NCBI GenBank assembly: GCA_965215855.1
Contig: CBDCER010000003.1
Location: forward strand, 868,001-932,000
DNA length: 64,000 nucleotides
Direction of reading: 5' to 3'
Source of the DNA: J027 sp965215855
Lineage (GTDB): Bacteria; Chloroflexota; Anaerolineae; Aggregatilineales; J027
Part shown: positions 52,503 to 62,290 of the stretch, piece by piece
Position numbering within the stretch: the first letter of the stretch is position 1
How the letters are laid out: each line of letters starts with the position of its first letter
Made by a program: the position numbers and the translations under genes
The notes under the pieces: model-generated
Told to the model about the DNA's origin: nothing
The model's input: the letters and a program-made list of their open reading frames with translations, nothing else
The model's database searches: none

Positions 52503-53348
52503 TCATGGAACAGACGTAAATTCTTGATCGAATGCCACGCGCAAATCCTTCTCCTTAAATTTCACTTCCGCTGAACGACAAGCCGCCATACCTTTTAGGA
52601 ATACAGATGCATAATCTGTATCTTTCAATATCTGCCAACCTGTTTGACCTGACGCCAGTACCAGGACTGGGGCCAGAGAGTTGGCATAGATAAATATATC
52701 GGCTTCACGTTCCACTTTATCCCGAACTGTCACACCACCAAAGCCAACGAATAAATCTATTCCATTATGGCGAGTTGCGAGGTCGCTGACACCATCGCCG
52801 ACCAGTAACCGCTGTCCGAACAGTGTTCCAGCCAATTCTTTGACAACCTGAGATTTGCCTGATGAGATGGTCAATGGGCCACCATCGAAGTCTAGGTAGC
52901 GCCTATCTTTTTGAGCAGCCTGATCATAATACCGCCACCATTCGCCCGATAATTCGTTATATTCCAATTCCACTGCTCGGATACGTTCTGTTGGAACACC
53001 CAGTCGTCGCCCAAAGCCCGCTACCGCGTCGGCCAGCCCGCCGCTAATGATAAAAACATGCTTCTGCAAAAATTGAAGCGCCTTGATGACTACCTGGGCA
53101 TCGGGAACCAAGGTTTCCCAATACAATTGTTCGATGATTTCCAGTTGAGCGCGGGTGGGGTTGATGGCTTGCAGGCGTTTACCATAAACATCTCCCAAAT
53201 CGAGTTCACCATCCATGGCTTTCCTGGTCAAGATGCCCACTCGGCCTTCTTTACCCTTGAGGCGAGCGAGTTCATCTACGCCTTCAACGGTACTCAATGT
53301 ACTGTCGCAATCGAAGAAAACCAGATCATACGTTGTCCAATGGTGCAT
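52503..53348 (-). CDS. HAD-family phosphatase, SerB-like
   Basis: 281 residues from ATG 53348, which has AAGGA 8 nt upstream; the frame stays open to 53462 but the extra residues look non-coding. HAD motif I is VFFDCDSTLS, motif II HVFIISGGLAD, motif III includes GKSQVVKELAG, and motif IV is LLVGDGVSDLATR. The arrangement resembles phosphoserine phosphatase, including the small cap around ELDLGDVYGKRL. The last 70 residues are an unassigned extension. Substrate not proven. Confidence 0.8.
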   Translation of the reverse strand: MHHWTTYDLVFFDCDSTLSTVEGVDELARLKGKEGRVGILTRKAMDGELDLGDVYGKRLQAINPTRAQLEIIEQLYWETLVPDAQVVIKALQFLQKHVFIISGGLADAVAGFGRRLGVPTERIRAVELEYNELSGEWWRYYDQAAQKDRRYLDFDGGPLTISSGKSQVVKELAGTLFGQRLLVGDGVSDLATRHNGIDLFVGFGGVTVRDKVEREADIFIYANSLAPVLVLASGQTGWQILKDTDYASVFLKGMAACRSAEVKFKEKDLRVAFDQEFTSVP

Positions 53349-53499
53349 TTGTCCGTCCTTTTTGACCCCCGCTACCCATTGTACAACAACCATTCGACGC
53401 GGCAAGCCGATCAAACAGTAGACGAGCATCATATTCAACCCAAAGTGCAATGTAGAGTACAATACAATACATTGAGCCAGCTACCAATGAGGATGTGCC

Positions 53500-55803
53500 A
53501 TGAATAATGCGGCAGACCTGACCGGGCGACAATTAGGGCAATATGCACTGCGGGGCTTGCTAGGCGTCGGCGGGATGGGAGCAGTCTATCTTGGATACCA
53601 AGCCAGCCTGAGCCGAGAAGTTGCGGTTAAAGTGTTATCAGCGACCCTCGCCGATCAAGCCAACTACATAGCACGCTTCAACCGCGAAGCCAAAACTGCC
53701 GCATCATTGGAACATCCTCATATCGTGCCAGTATTGGATCACGGAACTCAGCAGGGAATCAGCTATGTAGTCATGCGCTTGCTGCGTGGGGGCACACTGG
53801 CAGAACGCCTGAAACAACGTGCCAAAAGTGGTCAACCGCTGCCGTCACTGGGCGAAACGGCCCAACTCCTCCTTCAACTCGCTAGTGCATTAGATTACGC
53901 TCATAGCCAAGGTGTTATCCACCGCGACATCAAACCTAGCAATGTGATGTTCGATAATCACGGCAACCCTTATATCGTCGATTTTGGTATTGCCAAGCTA
54001 GTTAATGTCGCCTCTGGTTTGACGGCTACTGGCATGACTGTCGGCACACCTTCCTATATGTCACCGGAACAGTGGCGCAACGAATACCTGGCAGCTGCCA
54101 CAGATCAATATGCGTTGGGGGTAATGGCCTATTCATTGGTGACTGGGCGTGTGCCATTTGAAGCAGACACGCCTTTTGGGCTGATGCACAAGCACATTCA
54201 TGAAACGCCAACACCGCCTCAAATGTTACAGAGCAACATACCCGATGCTGTAACTTTGGTGCTTCAACGTGTGTTGGCGAAAGCTCCCGGAGATCGATTT
54301 CAAAATGTGACAATGTTCGCCCAAGCTTTCCAGCGAGCTGTCAGTGGGCAAGAAGGCGACGCAACAGCCTTTTCCACATTCCATGTTAAACGGCCTGAAA
54401 TCAGCCCATTGGCAATGTCGAACGCTCTGCCGCCCGCAATCGTTAGTGATACACACCCTCAACGTCGCGGTCCGTTTTTGTGGATTGGTGTGGGTGCAAT
54501 TGCCGCGATTATGATTGCCCTACTGGCCTTCTTTGCCTGGAGGCAATTTGCTACATCCGGTTCGGAAACTCCCGATAATACAGGCCAAACAGCACACGCA
54601 TCTGATAACGAGACAGCCACCGCTGTTTCACAGCTTTTCACTCCACAACCTGTCTTGCCGTCAGTGACACCATTGGATACGCTATTTCCGACTCTGGTTG
54701 CTACAGATGAGCCATCACCCACTCAGCCCATTGCCGCTCCTGTGACAGACACGCTGGCTCCCTCTGAGACTCCCGATTCCACCCATACATTGACGATTAC
54801 GTCACTGCCACCCGCTACCCAAACGCTGACATCGACTCCAACGGTTACTGTAACTCAGACAGTAACGCTCACCCCGACGTCTATCGCAACCGAGACGATG
54901 ACGCTTACCATAACGTCCAGCGCAACCCCGACGAACACCTTGACACCAGCGCCGACATCAACATCTATACCATCCCTGACACCGATACCGTTGGGATTCT
55001 TGCCAGTTGCACATAACACAGATTGGCAACCGATTGTTCGCGAATTCGGCGGTGTGGAAATGGTGCTGGTTCCGGCAGGCTGTTTTATGATGGGCAGCAC
55101 ATCTGCACAAATCACAGCAGCAGTCGCCATGTGCGAATCCGAATTGGGGGCTGGACAATGTAGCCGTAGCCAATTCGATGAAGAATTAACTGCCCACCAA
55201 CAATGCTTTGAGCGCCCATTTTGGATGGATCGTTACGAGGTCACCAATGCCCAGTTTTCGTTATATAACGGACGCGCCAGTAGCAACAGCTATTGGGACG
55301 GAGCGCAACAACCACGCGAGCAGGTCACCTGGTTTGAGGCTCGCGACTTTTGCGAACTGCGTGGTACACGCTTGCCCACTGAAGCGGAATGGGAATATGC
55401 AGCGCGTGGTCCTGATAGCTGGGTTTATCCCTGGGGCAACACGTTTGTGCCCAGCAATGCGGTCTACACTGGCAATGCTAGAGAGCAATCAGCCAGTGTC
55501 GGAAGCCACCCAGGGAATGATTCCTGGGTAGGGGCGTATGACATGGCGGGCAATGTTTGGGAATGGATCAGTACGGTTTATGATGAGAGCCGTTTTCGTT
55601 ATCCCTACACTACATTAGATGGTCGAGAAAACAATGAGGATTCAGTCAGTGAGCGTGGCTTGCGGGGCGGTGGCTGGCTGGATGTGGGTGTTACACTCCG
55701 CACATCAGATCGTTATGGATACGCACCCGATTTCAGCTACTATACATTTGGTTTTCGTTGTGTACGATCATTTCAAGATGGAGACTTTGCCCTCTTACCC
55801 TGA
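53500..55803 (+). CDS. Transmembrane Ser/Thr kinase with extracellular FGE-sulfatase-type domain
   Basis: 767 residues. The Hanks-type kinase has GVGGMGAVYLG (P-loop), Lys44 in VAVKVL, HRDIKPSN with Asp143, DFGIAK with Asp161 and the activation segment GTPSYMSPEQ. A membrane helix at 326-350 (FLWIGVGAIAAIMIALLAFF) is followed by about 150 residues of Thr/Pro/Ser. The C-terminal 260 residues are an FGE-sulfatase/SUMF1-like domain: MVLVPAGCFMMGSTS, MDRYEVTNAQF, RLPTEAEWEYAARG and YDMAGNVWEW. It probably senses ligands outside and phosphorylates proteins inside; whether the outer domain is catalytic is unknown. Confidence 0.92.
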   Translation: MNNAADLTGRQLGQYALRGLLGVGGMGAVYLGYQASLSREVAVKVLSATLADQANYIARFNREAKTAASLEHPHIVPVLDHGTQQGISYVVMRLLRGGTLAERLKQRAKSGQPLPSLGETAQLLLQLASALDYAHSQGVIHRDIKPSNVMFDNHGNPYIVDFGIAKLVNVASGLTATGMTVGTPSYMSPEQWRNEYLAAATDQYALGVMAYSLVTGRVPFEADTPFGLMHKHIHETPTPPQMLQSNIPDAVTLVLQRVLAKAPGDRFQNVTMFAQAFQRAVSGQEGDATAFSTFHVKRPEISPLAMSNALPPAIVSDTHPQRRGPFLWIGVGAIAAIMIALLAFFAWRQFATSGSETPDNTGQTAHASDNETATAVSQLFTPQPVLPSVTPLDTLFPTLVATDEPSPTQPIAAPVTDTLAPSETPDSTHTLTITSLPPATQTLTSTPTVTVTQTVTLTPTSIATETMTLTITSSATPTNTLTPAPTSTSIPSLTPIPLGFLPVAHNTDWQPIVREFGGVEMVLVPAGCFMMGSTSAQITAAVAMCESELGAGQCSRSQFDEELTAHQQCFERPFWMDRYEVTNAQFSLYNGRASSNSYWDGAQQPREQVTWFEARDFCELRGTRLPTEAEWEYAARGPDSWVYPWGNTFVPSNAVYTGNAREQSASVGSHPGNDSWVGAYDMAGNVWEWISTVYDESRFRYPYTTLDGRENNEDSVSERGLRGGGWLDVGVTLRTSDRYGYAPDFSYYTFGFRCVRSFQDGDFALLP

Positions 55804-55944
55804 CTCTTCCCAAAACCAAACAAATTCTGTACAATCTCAACCCTGCATGATAAAATAGAACATCTGTTTTAATTTATCATTATTGGTCAAAATGACTTAC
55901 CCCAGGTGCAAACAACTGTATAACTTTAGTTGATAGGGGACCGC

Positions 55945-57750
55945 ATGTCTCAAAAAAGCGAGTTCACCGTTTCAGATGCTTATCCCTATAACCGTAAGAA
56001 CACGATTCGCTGGCTGATTTCGCATGTCGGGCGTTACAAGTGGTTCTTCTTGGCAACATCGCTGCTGTATATGGTGACATATATCGCCTATGCCGGTCAT
56101 ACGGTACTGATCGGGCAGGCAGTAGAAGAAATCCTGCATCCAACTGCTGACAATAGGCTGCTTATCATCGCGTTGTTGGTGTTGTTCGCGCTGCTGATGG
56201 ATGGATTTTCATCATTGCTGGGCAGTCTGTCCATTGAAACGATTGCTCAACGCCTGGAAGCCGACTCTCGTGAGGAGTTGTATATCAGTCTACTCGGCAA
56301 GAGTCAGACCTTTCACGACCGGCAGCGTGTCGGCGACATTATGGCGCGGGCCACGGATGACGTGCGCCAACTGAATGCCATGATGAATCCGGGCGTGATG
56401 TTCATTATGGAAATCGTGCTGGGCTTCGCTGTACCGTTTACCTATATCGCGTTGATCGATTGGCGGTTGTTGCTGGTTCCATTAGCCTTTCTGATGAGCT
56501 ATATCATCACCGCCATTCGCTATTCGCGCCGCCTGAATCCGGTGGTTGCCAGCCAGCGGGCACAATTCGGGACGATGAATGCTGGGCTAGAAGAAACGAT
56601 TTCGGGTATTGAAGTTGTCAAAGCTAGCACCCGGGAAGTGTTTGAACGGTTCAAGTTCCGCCGCAACGCTCGCAAGTTCCGCGACTATTTTGTCCAGCAA
56701 GGCCAGATCGAAGCCATGTATGTGCCGTTGTTGCTGTACGGAATTGCGGTGGCGTTTGCGTTCTTACACGGCGTCTATCTGTATCGTGCCAATATATTGT
56801 CGTTGGGCGATGTGGTGGCCTTGATGGGCTTGATGGGTGTCGTGCGTTTCCCGACTTTCTTGTCGCTGTTCTCGCTGTCGTTGGTGCAGAATGGCATCGC
56901 CAGCGCCGAACGTATTCTCAATATCATCAAAGCCGAAACTGAATTGGATGAGAACATCAGCGGCTATCGTGCCTCTGTCACGGGAAACATCGTCTTCGAG
57001 AACGTAAGTTTCAACTACGATGACGGCCAAAAAGTATTGGAGAATATCTCGTTCGAGATCAAATCCGGACAAACAGTGGCGATTGTGGGGCAGACTGGTT
57101 CCGGCAAGAGTACATTGACGCAGATGGTCAACCGCACCTTTGATGCCACCAGTGGGCGGGTGCTGATTGACGGTGTGGATGTGCGCGACTGGAGCATGGA
57201 ATCGCTGCGCTCACAGATTTCCAAGATTGAGCAGGATATTTTCCTGTTCTCACGGACAGTGGCCGAGAACATCGCGTTTGGTGCACCCAACACACCCCAA
57301 GAGCAAATCGAAGAAGCGGCGCAAGCCGCCCAATCGCATGACTTTATCATGAAGTTCAACGACGGTTATCAGACCAAGCTGGGCGAACGCGGCGTGACGC
57401 TCTCTGGTGGGCAGCGCCAGCGCATCGCATTGGCACGCGCTTTCCTGAGCGATCCCGGTATCCTGATACTGGACGACTCGACAAGCGCCATCGACAGCGC
57501 CACCGAGGACGAGATTCAAAAAGCATTGCGGCGGATTCAGGAAGAGCGCACGACATTGCTGATTACCCACCGGCTTTCGCAGATTCGATGGGCGGATCAC
57601 ATTATTGTGCTGGATCGTGGACAATTAGTGGCCGCTGGCACACATGAGGAACTGCTACGGTCTTCATCCCACTACCGGCGCATTTTCGCTCGTTACGACA
57701 TGGCATTGCCACCATTGCAAGCACAACCCCAAGCAGTTGTAGGAGACTGA
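55945..57750 (+). CDS. ABC exporter, half A (degenerate Walker B)
   Basis: 601 residues from ATG 55945, with AGGGGA 5 nt upstream (the frame is open to TTG 55930). Six membrane helices, then an ATPase: Walker A GQTGSGKST, signature LSGGQRQRIALARAF, Walker B ILILDDSTSAID and the H loop ITHRLS. The catalytic Glu after Walker B is Asp (DDS). It is followed 4 bp later by half B, so the two form a heterodimer like TM287/288 or BmrCD, probably exporting lipids or drugs. Confidence 0.92.
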   Translation: MSQKSEFTVSDAYPYNRKNTIRWLISHVGRYKWFFLATSLLYMVTYIAYAGHTVLIGQAVEEILHPTADNRLLIIALLVLFALLMDGFSSLLGSLSIETIAQRLEADSREELYISLLGKSQTFHDRQRVGDIMARATDDVRQLNAMMNPGVMFIMEIVLGFAVPFTYIALIDWRLLLVPLAFLMSYIITAIRYSRRLNPVVASQRAQFGTMNAGLEETISGIEVVKASTREVFERFKFRRNARKFRDYFVQQGQIEAMYVPLLLYGIAVAFAFLHGVYLYRANILSLGDVVALMGLMGVVRFPTFLSLFSLSLVQNGIASAERILNIIKAETELDENISGYRASVTGNIVFENVSFNYDDGQKVLENISFEIKSGQTVAIVGQTGSGKSTLTQMVNRTFDATSGRVLIDGVDVRDWSMESLRSQISKIEQDIFLFSRTVAENIAFGAPNTPQEQIEEAAQAAQSHDFIMKFNDGYQTKLGERGVTLSGGQRQRIALARAFLSDPGILILDDSTSAIDSATEDEIQKALRRIQEERTTLLITHRLSQIRWADHIIVLDRGQLVAAGTHEELLRSSSHYRRIFARYDMALPPLQAQPQAVVGD

Positions 57751-57754
57751 TGAT

Positions 57755-59572
57755 ATGGGATTCTTTATGGATGGCCTCGATGCCGAGGACTATGATCGCA
57801 CGTACAGTGATCGGGTATTGGTTCAACGTATCGTTGACTATTTCCGCCCGCAACTAGGTCGAATGCTGGCGGTAGCACTGGCAATCTTCCTGACTTCGGT
57901 GGTCAATACCGGTCTACCTATTTTCATATCCGATAGCATTGATCGAATGCAGGATGGCATTTCAACCGATATGCTCATCACAATTTTGGCAGTGGTGAGT
58001 CTGCTAGGAATATTGTCATGGAGTTTCAATGCAGTACGCCGCTGGATGGGTGCAGTGGCAGTCGGCAACGTGGTATTGCAGATGCGCGAAGATGCGTTTG
58101 ATGCTGTTGTGGAACGCGATCTGTCATTCTACGACAAATATCCCTCCGGCAAAATTGTCAGCCGCGTGACATCCGATACCCAGCAGTTTTCGCAGGTGGT
58201 CACATTGAGCATGGATTTGATGAGTCAGTTCTTGCTGGTTTTTCTGTTGATCGGCTATTTGTTTCTGGTCGATGTGCAGTTGACATTGATAACACTGGCA
58301 TTGGCTCCGTTTATCATCATCGCAGCCCTAGCATTTCGCAAGATCGCTCGATATACCATTACGCAATCGCGCCGCATTCAAGCAGTGGTTAGTGCCCATA
58401 TCCAGGAGACAGTGAGCGGAATCAACGTAGCAAAGACCTTTCGCCAGGAGCAAAACATTTACGAGGAATTTCTGGACGTTAACCAGCAGTCCTACAAAAT
58501 CAACCGGCGCTCGGGCTATGTATTCAGCAGCATCTTTCCAATCCTAAATATCCTGGCTGGGATTGGTACGGCATCGCTGGTCTACTTTGGTGGTGTACGT
58601 GCCCAGTCAGGAGATTTGTCACCGGGCGATTGGTATCTGTTCATCCAGGGAATCGCACTATTCTGGTTCCCATTGACCAGCATTGCCTCCTTCTGGAGTC
58701 AGTTCCAGTTAGGACTGGCAGCTGGTGAGCGCGTATTTGGCCTGATCGATGCCGACCCGAATGTTGTGCAAACCGGCGACAATATTGAGTTGCCGGTCGT
58801 AAAAGGCAAAATCAGCTTTGACAATGTCGATTTCCATTATAAAGAAGGCGAACCAGTCTTGCAGGATTTCTCGTTGACGATCCAAGCAGGCGAGACATTG
58901 GCGCTGGTGGGGCACACCGGTTCCGGTAAGTCGAGTATCACCAAGCTGATTTCCCGTTTCTATGAGTTCCAGGGCGGCACAATTCGTGTTGATGGTTCTG
59001 ATGTGCGGACGCTTGACTTAGCCAATTATCGCTCGCATCTGGGATTCGTCACACAAACGCCGTTTCTATTCGACGGAACAGTACTGGAAAACATTCGCTA
59101 TGGAAATCCAGATGCCAATGATGACGAAGTGATTGAGGCGGCGCGACAGGTCGGTCAGGGCGATTGGATTATCAGTCTGCCGAATGGGTTGGCTTCCGAA
59201 GTCGGTGAACGCGGCAGTAATCTGTCGATGGGCCAGCGACAATTGGTGGCTCTGGCACGGGTGCTGCTGCAAAACCCATCAATCTTCATTTTGGATGAAG
59301 CCACCGCTAGTGTTGATCCCTTAACCGAGGCGCTGATCCAGGAAGGATTGGATTTGGTGTTGGGCAACCGAACGTCTATTGTCATTGCTCACCGACTTTC
59401 GACCATCAAAAACGCAGACCGGATCATTGTTCTGCGACAAGGTGAGATCATCGAAGAAGGCGATCATGAGAGGTTATTAACTCAAGATGGACACTATGCT
59501 GAGTTGTATAACACCTACTTCCGCCATCAAAGTCTGGAATACATTGAGCAAGCTGCCGAATTGTTGAGCTAA
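57755..59572 (+). CDS. ABC exporter, half B (canonical Walker B, altered signature)
   Basis: 605 residues, ATG 57755 with AGGAG 9 nt before. Six helices and an ATPase: GHTGSGKSS, ILDEATASVDP with the catalytic Glu intact, and IAHRLS. The signature is LSMGQRQL instead of LSGGQ. In an ABC dimer each nucleotide site pairs one partner's Walker motifs with the other's signature. Here the altered Walker B of half A pairs with the altered signature of half B, so one site is dead and the other complete. Confidence 0.92.
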   Translation: MGFFMDGLDAEDYDRTYSDRVLVQRIVDYFRPQLGRMLAVALAIFLTSVVNTGLPIFISDSIDRMQDGISTDMLITILAVVSLLGILSWSFNAVRRWMGAVAVGNVVLQMREDAFDAVVERDLSFYDKYPSGKIVSRVTSDTQQFSQVVTLSMDLMSQFLLVFLLIGYLFLVDVQLTLITLALAPFIIIAALAFRKIARYTITQSRRIQAVVSAHIQETVSGINVAKTFRQEQNIYEEFLDVNQQSYKINRRSGYVFSSIFPILNILAGIGTASLVYFGGVRAQSGDLSPGDWYLFIQGIALFWFPLTSIASFWSQFQLGLAAGERVFGLIDADPNVVQTGDNIELPVVKGKISFDNVDFHYKEGEPVLQDFSLTIQAGETLALVGHTGSGKSSITKLISRFYEFQGGTIRVDGSDVRTLDLANYRSHLGFVTQTPFLFDGTVLENIRYGNPDANDDEVIEAARQVGQGDWIISLPNGLASEVGERGSNLSMGQRQLVALARVLLQNPSIFILDEATASVDPLTEALIQEGLDLVLGNRTSIVIAHRLSTIKNADRIIVLRQGEIIEEGDHERLLTQDGHYAELYNTYFRHQSLEYIEQAAELLS

Positions 59573-59713
59573 TGACGGGGATGGATTAGAATTTGCGAAG
59601 CAAGAAGTAGTGCTTCCTTTCTTTTGTAATCCTAAAATCAGGCGATTCGTCATATACATTAAATGGACGATTCGGGTAACATAGGAGCTAAGGCAATAAG
59701 GAGACATTTGTCA

Positions 59714-60142
59714 ATGATTCGAGATATTACGATTAAAGAATGGATGAGCAGTCCGGTGATAACCGTCAAGCCGGATACACCGATCAGCGAAGCTCATCAA
59801 ACCATGAAACAAAAAGGCATCCGACGGATGCCAGTTGTAGATAAGCACGATAAGCTGGTAGGGATTGTAACGAAAGGCGACATCCGCGAAGCCAGCCCGT
59901 CTGATGCAACTACTTTGAGCATCTGGGAACTCAATTATCTGTGGGCACAGCTCAAGGTCGAGAAGGCCATGACCCGCAAGGTTCTAACCGTTCACCCCGA
60001 CGATAAAATTGTCCAGGCGGCAGAGATCATGCTGGAACACAAGGTCAGCGGCCTGCCAGTTGTAGATGACAACGAACATCTATTGGGCATCATCACAGAG
60101 TCCGACGTGTTTCGGATGCTACTCAAATCCTACGTCCGTTAA
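59714..60142 (+). CDS. CBS-domain pair protein
   Basis: 142 residues from ATG 59714, with AAGGAG 10 nt upstream; ATG 59663 is an in-frame alternative. Two CBS motifs in tandem: MSSPVITVKPDTPISEAHQT with RRMPVVDKHDKLVGIVTKGD, and MTRKVLTVHPDDKIVQAAEI with SGLPVVDDNEHLLGIITESD. A CBS pair usually binds an adenine nucleotide and acts as an energy sensor. It has no attached domain, so its partner is unknown. Confidence 0.88.
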   Translation: MIRDITIKEWMSSPVITVKPDTPISEAHQTMKQKGIRRMPVVDKHDKLVGIVTKGDIREASPSDATTLSIWELNYLWAQLKVEKAMTRKVLTVHPDDKIVQAAEIMLEHKVSGLPVVDDNEHLLGIITESDVFRMLLKSYVR

Positions 60143-60202
60143 GGAATCGGGCAGCAGTAGGATGTAAAACACCCTTTCCGACAGACGCATAACAACAAGC
60201 TT

Positions 60203-60226
60203 AGGGGCAGTTTCTGAACTGCCTCT
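60203..60226 (+). terminator. Hairpin after the CBS gene
   Basis: AGGGGCAGTT / AACTGCCTCT with a 4-nt loop and one wobble pair; no proper T tract follows. Probably a weak terminator or messenger-end stem. Confidence 0.5.
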
Positions 60227-60310
60227 ATTGATGCAAGGTAGATACTATGAATATGTAGTTTTGTCGAACAAATGTTGCCAATACATTCATTGAGGAAGGG
60301 AGTATTTGGG

Positions 60311-61837
60311 ATGCCGCGATTAACTATGATGTTGAGGCTTTTCATTATTTCGGGTGTGACATTGATCTTGGTCGCCGGTGCCCCACGACCAGCAACGGGG
60401 CTTGTGCCATTGATGACCATGACCCAAACACACCAGTCGGCGCAACTTGAATTTCTGCGTATTACAGATGGTGATTTGGTTAACAGCGGCGGCATGTCAC
60501 GCGGCGTGGCGTGGGGTGACTACAATGGCGATGGCTTTGCTGATCTGTTTGTGGCGAACTCGGATAGTCAAACAAATGCGCTTTATCGCAATAACCAGGA
60601 TGGCACGTTTACAACAATTGACAACGAAATTACCCAAATTCGGGCCAATTCCGAAAGTGGCAATTGGATCGATTATGATAACGATGGCGACCTAGACTTA
60701 TTTGTCACCAACATCCGTAATCAAGCCAACTTCCTCTACCGCAATGAGGGTGATGACACATTTACCCACCTTACCAATGGCGCACTTGCAGCCGACGCGC
60801 AGTCATCAACCGGCAGCTGTTGGGCCGATTATGATGTCGATGGTGATCTGGATGTTTTGGTAGCCAACCGCGATGGGCAGGACAATGCGTTCTTTGTCAA
60901 CAATGGCGATGGGACATTTATGGCTACTGAGTTATTCAGCGGGCATGGTGGCGATTCACGGGCTTGTGGATGGGCTTATGCCAATGATGATTTATATCTC
61001 GATCTGTACGTCGGCAATGCCCACGAGCCAAATTTCTTCTATCTGGGTAATAGTGACGGCACATTCACACAAATCATGACCGGATCGTTTGTGACCGCCA
61101 GCGAATATACCTACGGCTTATCATGGGCTGATGTTGATAATGATGACGATATTGATCTCTTCGTGGCGAATCTGGAAGCCAGTAATGACCTTTATCGCAA
61201 TGGCGGCAACGATAATTTTGAGCGGGTAGAGGATGATCCTATCGCATTAAATTTCGGACCCTCGAAGGGTAATACCTGGGGCGACTATGACAATGATGGC
61301 GATCTCGATCTCTATGTTGCTCATGGCACACCGAATACCAATGTCCAAAACGCGTTATATTTGAATGATGGGCAGGGGCATTTTGAACAGATGATACAAG
61401 GTGACATTGTTCTCGACAATAATATTTCAGCCGGAACTGCATGGGCCGATTATGACAACGATGGTGATCTTGATCTCTATGTTGCCAATTGGCGCGATAA
61501 CAATGAAGACAACGCCTTCTATCAGAACCATTCCCCCGCCGAAAACGGATGGGTCAAGATCAATTTAGTTGGTGTCGAGTCCAATCGGCAGGGTATTGGG
61601 TCCATTATCCGCCTGAATGCAGATATTGGAGGCCAGAACCGCTGGCAAATGCGGCAGATTTTTGGCAATACGGGCTACGGCAGCCAGAACGCATCACAAA
61701 TCCATATTGGTGTTGGCGATGCGCCCATCATCCATACATTGGAGATCAGATGGCCGTCGGGTCACGTCGATGTTTATCATGATTTACCGATTAATAATGT
61801 GCTGACAATTGTTGAGGGCGAGGGCGTGAATCCCTAA
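60311..61837 (+). CDS. Secreted FG-GAP/VCBS repeat protein with ASPIC/UnbV end
   Basis: 508 residues from ATG 60311, with GGGAG 8 nt upstream. A signal peptide (LFIISGVTLILVAGA) is followed by seven or so propeller repeats with calcium-type DYDNDGDLDLFV motifs and variants (GDYNGDGFADLFVA, DYDNDGDLDLYVA). The last 110 residues match the ASPIC/UnbV domain, which has VKINLVGVESNRQGIGSIIR and EIRWPSGHVDVY. It is likely a surface protein. No partner gene is apparent. Confidence 0.9.
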   Translation: MPRLTMMLRLFIISGVTLILVAGAPRPATGLVPLMTMTQTHQSAQLEFLRITDGDLVNSGGMSRGVAWGDYNGDGFADLFVANSDSQTNALYRNNQDGTFTTIDNEITQIRANSESGNWIDYDNDGDLDLFVTNIRNQANFLYRNEGDDTFTHLTNGALAADAQSSTGSCWADYDVDGDLDVLVANRDGQDNAFFVNNGDGTFMATELFSGHGGDSRACGWAYANDDLYLDLYVGNAHEPNFFYLGNSDGTFTQIMTGSFVTASEYTYGLSWADVDNDDDIDLFVANLEASNDLYRNGGNDNFERVEDDPIALNFGPSKGNTWGDYDNDGDLDLYVAHGTPNTNVQNALYLNDGQGHFEQMIQGDIVLDNNISAGTAWADYDNDGDLDLYVANWRDNNEDNAFYQNHSPAENGWVKINLVGVESNRQGIGSIIRLNADIGGQNRWQMRQIFGNTGYGSQNASQIHIGVGDAPIIHTLEIRWPSGHVDVYHDLPINNVLTIVEGEGVNP

Positions 61838-61906
61838 CATCGATAACACAAGATATGCGCCTATTGAAGCCATGCAACAGCATTCGGTTTTGCCAGCCGT
61901 CAACTA

Positions 61907-61935
61907 TTGACAAACCCTATACCCTCCGCTAGAAT
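61907..61935 (+). promoter_or_regulatory. Strong promoter of the tRNA-tuf operon
   Basis: TTGACA (61907-61912), a 17-nt spacer and TAGAAT (61930-61935), 12 nt before the tRNA-Thr gene. The -35 box is perfect. Confidence 0.85.
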
Positions 61936-61947
61936 GCTTGCACTAGC

Positions 61948-62020
61948 GCCGATGTAGCTCAATTGGCAGAGCAGGCGTTTTGTAAACGTCAGGTTATGGG
62001 TTCGAGTCCCATCGTCGGCT
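61948..62020 (+). tRNA. tRNA-Thr (anticodon TGT)
   Basis: 73 nt. Acceptor GCCGATG/CGTCGGC with one wobble, D arm, anticodon loop TTTGTAA, T loop TTCGAGT, discriminator T. First of three tRNAs in one transcript with tuf. Confidence 0.95.
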
Positions 62021-62045
62021 CTGGCGAAGGGGCCGAAAATCTTAT

Positions 62046-62128
62046 GGGTCGATGTCCCGAGCGGCAAAGGGGGCGGACTGTAAATCCGCTGGCGGAAGCC
62101 TTCGCAGGTTCGAGTCCTGCTCGGCCCA
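62046..62128 (+). tRNA. tRNA-Tyr (anticodon GTA)
   Basis: 83 nt with the long variable arm typical of bacterial tRNA-Tyr. Acceptor GGGTCGA/TCGGCCC, anticodon loop CTGTAAA, discriminator A. Confidence 0.95.
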
Positions 62129-62156
62129 CTAAACAAGCAAAAAGCTTGTTAGAACT

Positions 62157-62229
62157 GCCTACGTAGCTCAGACGGCAGAGCACCTTCTTGGTAAGAAGGA
62201 GGTCATGGGTTCAAGTCCCATCGTAGGCT
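62157..62229 (+). tRNA. tRNA-Thr (anticodon GGT)
   Basis: 73 nt. Acceptor GCCTACG/CGTAGGC, anticodon loop TTGGTAA, T loop TTCAAGT, discriminator T. It differs from the first tRNA-Thr mainly in the anticodon arm. Confidence 0.95.
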
Positions 62230-62290
62230 CTTTTGGTGTGTCTACAGTAGATATAGTAAGGAAATCAGGACAAGGAGACGGTCACGCAAC

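Noticed and set aside
61963..62166. ORFs across the tRNA cluster on both strands
   Set aside because: The bases form three complete tRNA cloverleaves.
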